Source: Sedimentibacter hydroxybenzoicus DSM 7310
Lineage (GTDB): Bacteria; Bacillota; Clostridia; Tissierellales; Sedimentibacteraceae
Length of the DNA stretch: 64,000 bases
NCBI RefSeq assembly: GCF_013403245.1
Contig: NZ_JACBNQ010000003.1
Span: 1 to 64,000, forward strand
Direction: 5' to 3'
The notes under the pieces are model-generated. The model worked only from the letters and a program-made list of their open reading frames with translations. It did not search any database and had not been told where the DNA came from. This document shows positions 61,242 to 64,000 of this stretch, in pieces; position 1 is the stretch's first letter, and each line of letters starts with the position of its first letter. Made by a program: the position numbers and the translations under genes.

Positions 61242-61694
61242 ATGAAAAAGTATACGAGACAAACAAAAATTCTTGAACTTATTTCAAAAAAAGAAGTTGA
61301 AACTCAGGAAGAACTTGCCGACGGCTTAAAGGCCATGGGCATTGATGTAACGCAAGCAACAATATCAAGAGATATCAAGGAGCTTCGTTTAGTAAAGGTA
61401 ATGTCTAAGAACGGAAAATACAAATATGCAACAATAGGACAAAGCCAGGAAGGAATTACTGACAGATTAAATAAAATATTTGAAAATTCAGTTGTTTCTA
61501 TTGATAATGCCTTGAATATTATAGTTTTAAAAACTATACCCGGTGCAGCTCAAATTTGTGCTTCAGCCATTGATTACATGGGAGTTGACGATATAGTCGG
61601 AACATTGGCGGGAGATGACACGGTCTTTGTAGCAATAAGAACTATGGATGATATAGAAAAAGTATTGGAAGAGTTCAAAAAGAATATAAGATAA
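61242..61694 (+). CDS. argR: arginine repressor/AhrC family
   Basis: The 150-aa protein has an N-terminal winged helix (QEELADGLKAMGIDVTQATI, SRDIKELRLVKV) and C-terminal hexamerisation/arginine-binding domain (VLKTIPGAAQ, GTLAGDDTVFVA). The tlyA-argR-recN order is typical of spore-forming Firmicutes. GAGGTG precedes the ATG. Confidence 0.95.
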   Translation: MKKYTRQTKILELISKKEVETQEELADGLKAMGIDVTQATISRDIKELRLVKVMSKNGKYKYATIGQSQEGITDRLNKIFENSVVSIDNALNIIVLKTIPGAAQICASAIDYMGVDDIVGTLAGDDTVFVAIRTMDDIEKVLEEFKKNIR

Positions 61695-61704
61695 CGGTGA
61701 TATA

Positions 61705-63369
61705 ATGCTTTTAACTTTAAATATAAGCAATTTTGCGGTATTTGAAAAACAGACCATCGAATTTGACAGTGGATTTAATGTATTTACCGGAGAAACAGGC
61801 TCAGGTAAATCAATTTTAATTGAAGCATTATCTTTAATATTAGGTGAAAGAGCCTCTAAGGATTTAATCAGAAAAGGAAAAAGCAGCGCTCTGTTAGAGG
61901 CGATTTTTGATGTATCTGATAATAGTGATTTTTATGGTTTTTTGCAAGATAATAATATTGAAATGAGTGTCGAAGATTATCTTATAATTTCGAGAGAAAT
62001 ATATGAAAATGGTAAAAGCATCAGTAAAATTAACGGCAGAACCGTACCGCTAAGTATTATAAAAGAAGCAGGCAGCTATTTAATCGATATTTACGGTCAA
62101 TTTGGCCATGAAAGCTTGTTTAAAAAAGAAAATCATATTATTTTATTAGATAGCTTGATTCAAAAGGATTTAACACCGAATCTTGAAGCCTATCATAAGC
62201 TTTATACGGAGTATAACAGGATAATAAAAGAAATTGAGAGCCTGCAAGGTAAATTAAGCAATAAGGATCTAAAAATTGAACAGCTTAAATTTGAAATCAA
62301 TGAAATAGATGAAGCTGATTTAAATGAATTTGAAGAAGAAGATCTTTTAAAGCAAATTAAAAAACTTTCAAACATTCAGGAAATACAAAATTCATTAATT
62401 GAAATTAACAGCATATTGAGCGATAACAGCTTAAACAGCGTATATAACTTACTTAATAAAGTTAAAGGTTATGATGATTCCTTATCTGATTTTCTTTCTA
62501 AGCTTGATATTTTATTGGAAGAATTACAATACTTCAATTATGATTTAAGAGATTATTCGGAACGATTAGATTTTGACGGTGAAAAATTGGACATTATCGA
62601 AAAAAGAATGTCTTTTATAAACCGTTTAAAAAGAAAATACGGTTTTTCAATTGAAAAAATTAAAGAGTATAGAGAATCTGCAGATAAAGAATTGGATATA
62701 CTGTTAAAAGCAGAATCTAATTTAAATACTATGATTAAAGAAAAATCGGAGTATAACAAGAGGCTTGAAGAGTACTCCAATATAATTTCCGATATAAGAA
62801 AAAACGCCGCTAAAATTTTAGAAGCAAAAATATTGAATGAGCTTGACGACTTAAATATGAAAAATATTGAGTTTAAGGTTGCAATAAACAGAAAAGCAAG
62901 TTATTCATACGATGGTGTCGATGATGTGGAATTTTTAATTTCTACAAATGTGGGCAGTGATTTGAATTCTGTTCAAAAGGTTGTTTCCGGAGGAGAAGCT
63001 TCACGTATAATGCTTGCTTTTAAAAAGATTGTCAGTGATATAGAAAGCGCTCAAACCATGGTATTTGATGAAATTGACACCGGAATAAGCGGTAAGACGG
63101 CACAGATGGCTGGGATAAAAATGAGTTATATTTCTGCAAATCATCAGATAATTTGCGTTACACATTCTCCGCAAATTGCTTCAATTTCAAAAAATCATTT
63201 TTTAATTGAAAAAAAGATTATTAATAACAATACTTACAGCATCGTAAATAAATTAAACGAAGAAAATAAAATCTATGAAATAGCAAGATTGTTAAGCGGA
63301 ATGAAGATAACAGAAAAATCATTAAGTAATGCAAGGGATCTAATTGATTCAAGCGAGCAATTTCATTAA
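61705..63369 (+). CDS. recN: DNA repair protein RecN
   Basis: The 554-aa SMC-like ATPase has Walker A GETGSGKS, the coiled-coil halves (about 150-380) and the C-terminal signature VVSGGEASRIMLAFK with Walker B MVFDEIDTGISG. It gathers broken DNA ends. An ACGGTGA site precedes the ATG. It starts 10 bp after argR. Confidence 0.95.
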   Translation: MLLTLNISNFAVFEKQTIEFDSGFNVFTGETGSGKSILIEALSLILGERASKDLIRKGKSSALLEAIFDVSDNSDFYGFLQDNNIEMSVEDYLIISREIYENGKSISKINGRTVPLSIIKEAGSYLIDIYGQFGHESLFKKENHIILLDSLIQKDLTPNLEAYHKLYTEYNRIIKEIESLQGKLSNKDLKIEQLKFEINEIDEADLNEFEEEDLLKQIKKLSNIQEIQNSLIEINSILSDNSLNSVYNLLNKVKGYDDSLSDFLSKLDILLEELQYFNYDLRDYSERLDFDGEKLDIIEKRMSFINRLKRKYGFSIEKIKEYRESADKELDILLKAESNLNTMIKEKSEYNKRLEEYSNIISDIRKNAAKILEAKILNELDDLNMKNIEFKVAINRKASYSYDGVDDVEFLISTNVGSDLNSVQKVVSGGEASRIMLAFKKIVSDIESAQTMVFDEIDTGISGKTAQMAGIKMSYISANHQIICVTHSPQIASISKNHFLIEKKIINNNTYSIVNKLNEENKIYEIARLLSGMKITEKSLSNARDLIDSSEQFH

Positions 63370-63413
63370 TCTGATTTGAATTATTGTTTATACGTCATAA
63401 CATATTCTATCTT

Positions 63414-63437
63414 TTCACAAAAAAGGTTCTTGTGAAA
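63414..63437 (+). terminator. hairpin after recN
   Basis: TTTCACAA and TTGTGAAA form an 8-bp stem between recN and spoIVB. No strong U tract follows, so its terminator function is uncertain. Confidence 0.35.
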
Positions 63438-63504
63438 TAGAAGACATTAGTATAATACAAACATTATATGGAGAAATTAAAGATAAAACTTGAAGGAGTG
63501 CAGA

Positions 63505-64000
63505 ATGAAAAATTTCGCTAAAAGAGTTTTATTCTTTATTTTTTTTATTGCAATTTTAGTGACAGCGATCTATTTTGGCTATGATTTAAAAACAAATCCA
63601 TATATTTTTACTAAAATAGGCGGAAACGAGGTTATAGAAACCGAAGGTAAATATATTATTCCCGGTGGTCAAACCATAGGAGTGGAATTAAAAACAAAGG
63701 GTGTATTGGTTGTAGGTTTGGCAGATATAGTTAATTCAGATGAAATATCAATATCTCCGGCTAAAATTTCCGGTATGGAAATAGGAGATAAAATATTGGC
63801 CATAGATTCTAAGAAAATAGAAACGGTCGATGATATAAAATCATATACCAATGACAATGGCATTAAGGATTACAGCTTTACGGTGGAAAGAGACGGAAAT
63901 ATTATTAGTTTTAATATAGCTCCGACAAAAACCCTGGGAAGTGACGATATTAAGTTCGGATTCTGGGCAAGAGAAAATATAGCCGGAATAGGTACAATTA
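63505..64000 (+). CDS. spoIVB: SpoIVB peptidase, N-terminal part (gene runs off the window)
   Basis: ATG 63505 follows GGAG. The 165 residues present give an N-terminal span (RVLFFIFFIAILVTAIYFGY), a PDZ domain (about 70-145, KISGMEIGDKILAIDSKKIE) and the start of the S55 serine protease domain (GFWARENIAGIGT). In the forespore SpoIVB signals the pro-sigma-K checkpoint. It follows recN in the canonical recN-spoIVB-spo0A order. Confidence 0.93.
   Translation, partial: MKNFAKRVLFFIFFIAILVTAIYFGYDLKTNPYIFTKIGGNEVIETEGKYIIPGGQTIGVELKTKGVLVVGLADIVNSDEISISPAKISGMEIGDKILAIDSKKIETVDDIKSYTNDNGIKDYSFTVERDGNIISFNIAPTKTLGSDDIKFGFWARENIAGIGTI

Overview
The window is an AT-rich chromosomal stretch from an endospore-forming, low-G+C Gram-positive anaerobe, most likely a Clostridia/Tissierellia-type organism (Sedimentibacter-like would fit, but I cannot fix the genus). 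The evidence is a complete spoIIIA operon, the start of spoIVB, yqfC/yqfD, a T-box, an FMN riboswitch and the firmicute order yqfC-yqfD-phoH-ybeY-cdd-era-recO ... dnaG-sigA-trmK-nif3.

Layout. 1-8.6 kb is accessory: a decayed vanZ-like gene, lipoproteins and small membrane proteins, a candidate antisense RNA locus, a BlaI repressor with an unusual M56-peptidase/LCP fusion receptor, and a relic of a duplicated lipoprotein gene. 8.6-14.4 kb holds a GlnK/GlnL-type two-component system followed by a TAXI-TRAP uptake system, with direct repeats in front of the transporter that look like response-regulator sites. 14.6-19.5 kb is a complete ribose operon, rbsRDACB, with a palindromic operator at the transcription start. 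19.7-37.4 kb is conserved housekeeping: yqfCD, phoH, ybeY, cdd, era, recO, T-box-glyS, ccpN-like, PPDK regulator, dgt, dnaG-sigA, trmK-nif3-nadE, then rnpB (RNase P RNA).

37.7-49.4 kb is an 11.7-kb integrated element that entered the 3' end of rnpB. A 14-bp core (AACACGGCTTACAT, part of the conserved rnpB tail) is repeated at both ends, and the original rnpB terminator is displaced to the far right end. The element encodes a tyrosine recombinase near each end, a RadC-like protein, three hypothetical or DNA-binding proteins, a VirD4/TraG coupling ATPase without a recognisable relaxase, a 456-aa protein with an SSB-like acidic C-terminal tip, and two possible cargo genes. It also carries a 201-bp multi-branched palindromic region of about 50% G+C and several copies of a TTGAAATWTCAA palindrome. 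This is the most novel part of the window.

49.5-52 kb has a tiny basic Cys-containing peptide gene, an MFS exporter and riboflavin transporter ribU under an FMN riboswitch. 52-57 kb is spoIIIAA-AH, the mother-cell side of the engulfment feeding channel. 57-64 kb continues with asp23, nusB, a TsaD-like paralogue, xseA, xseB, tlyA, argR, recN and the 5' part of spoIVB, which runs off the window. The spo0A gene would be expected next. No tRNA, 5S/16S/23S rRNA, CRISPR array or insertion sequence was seen.
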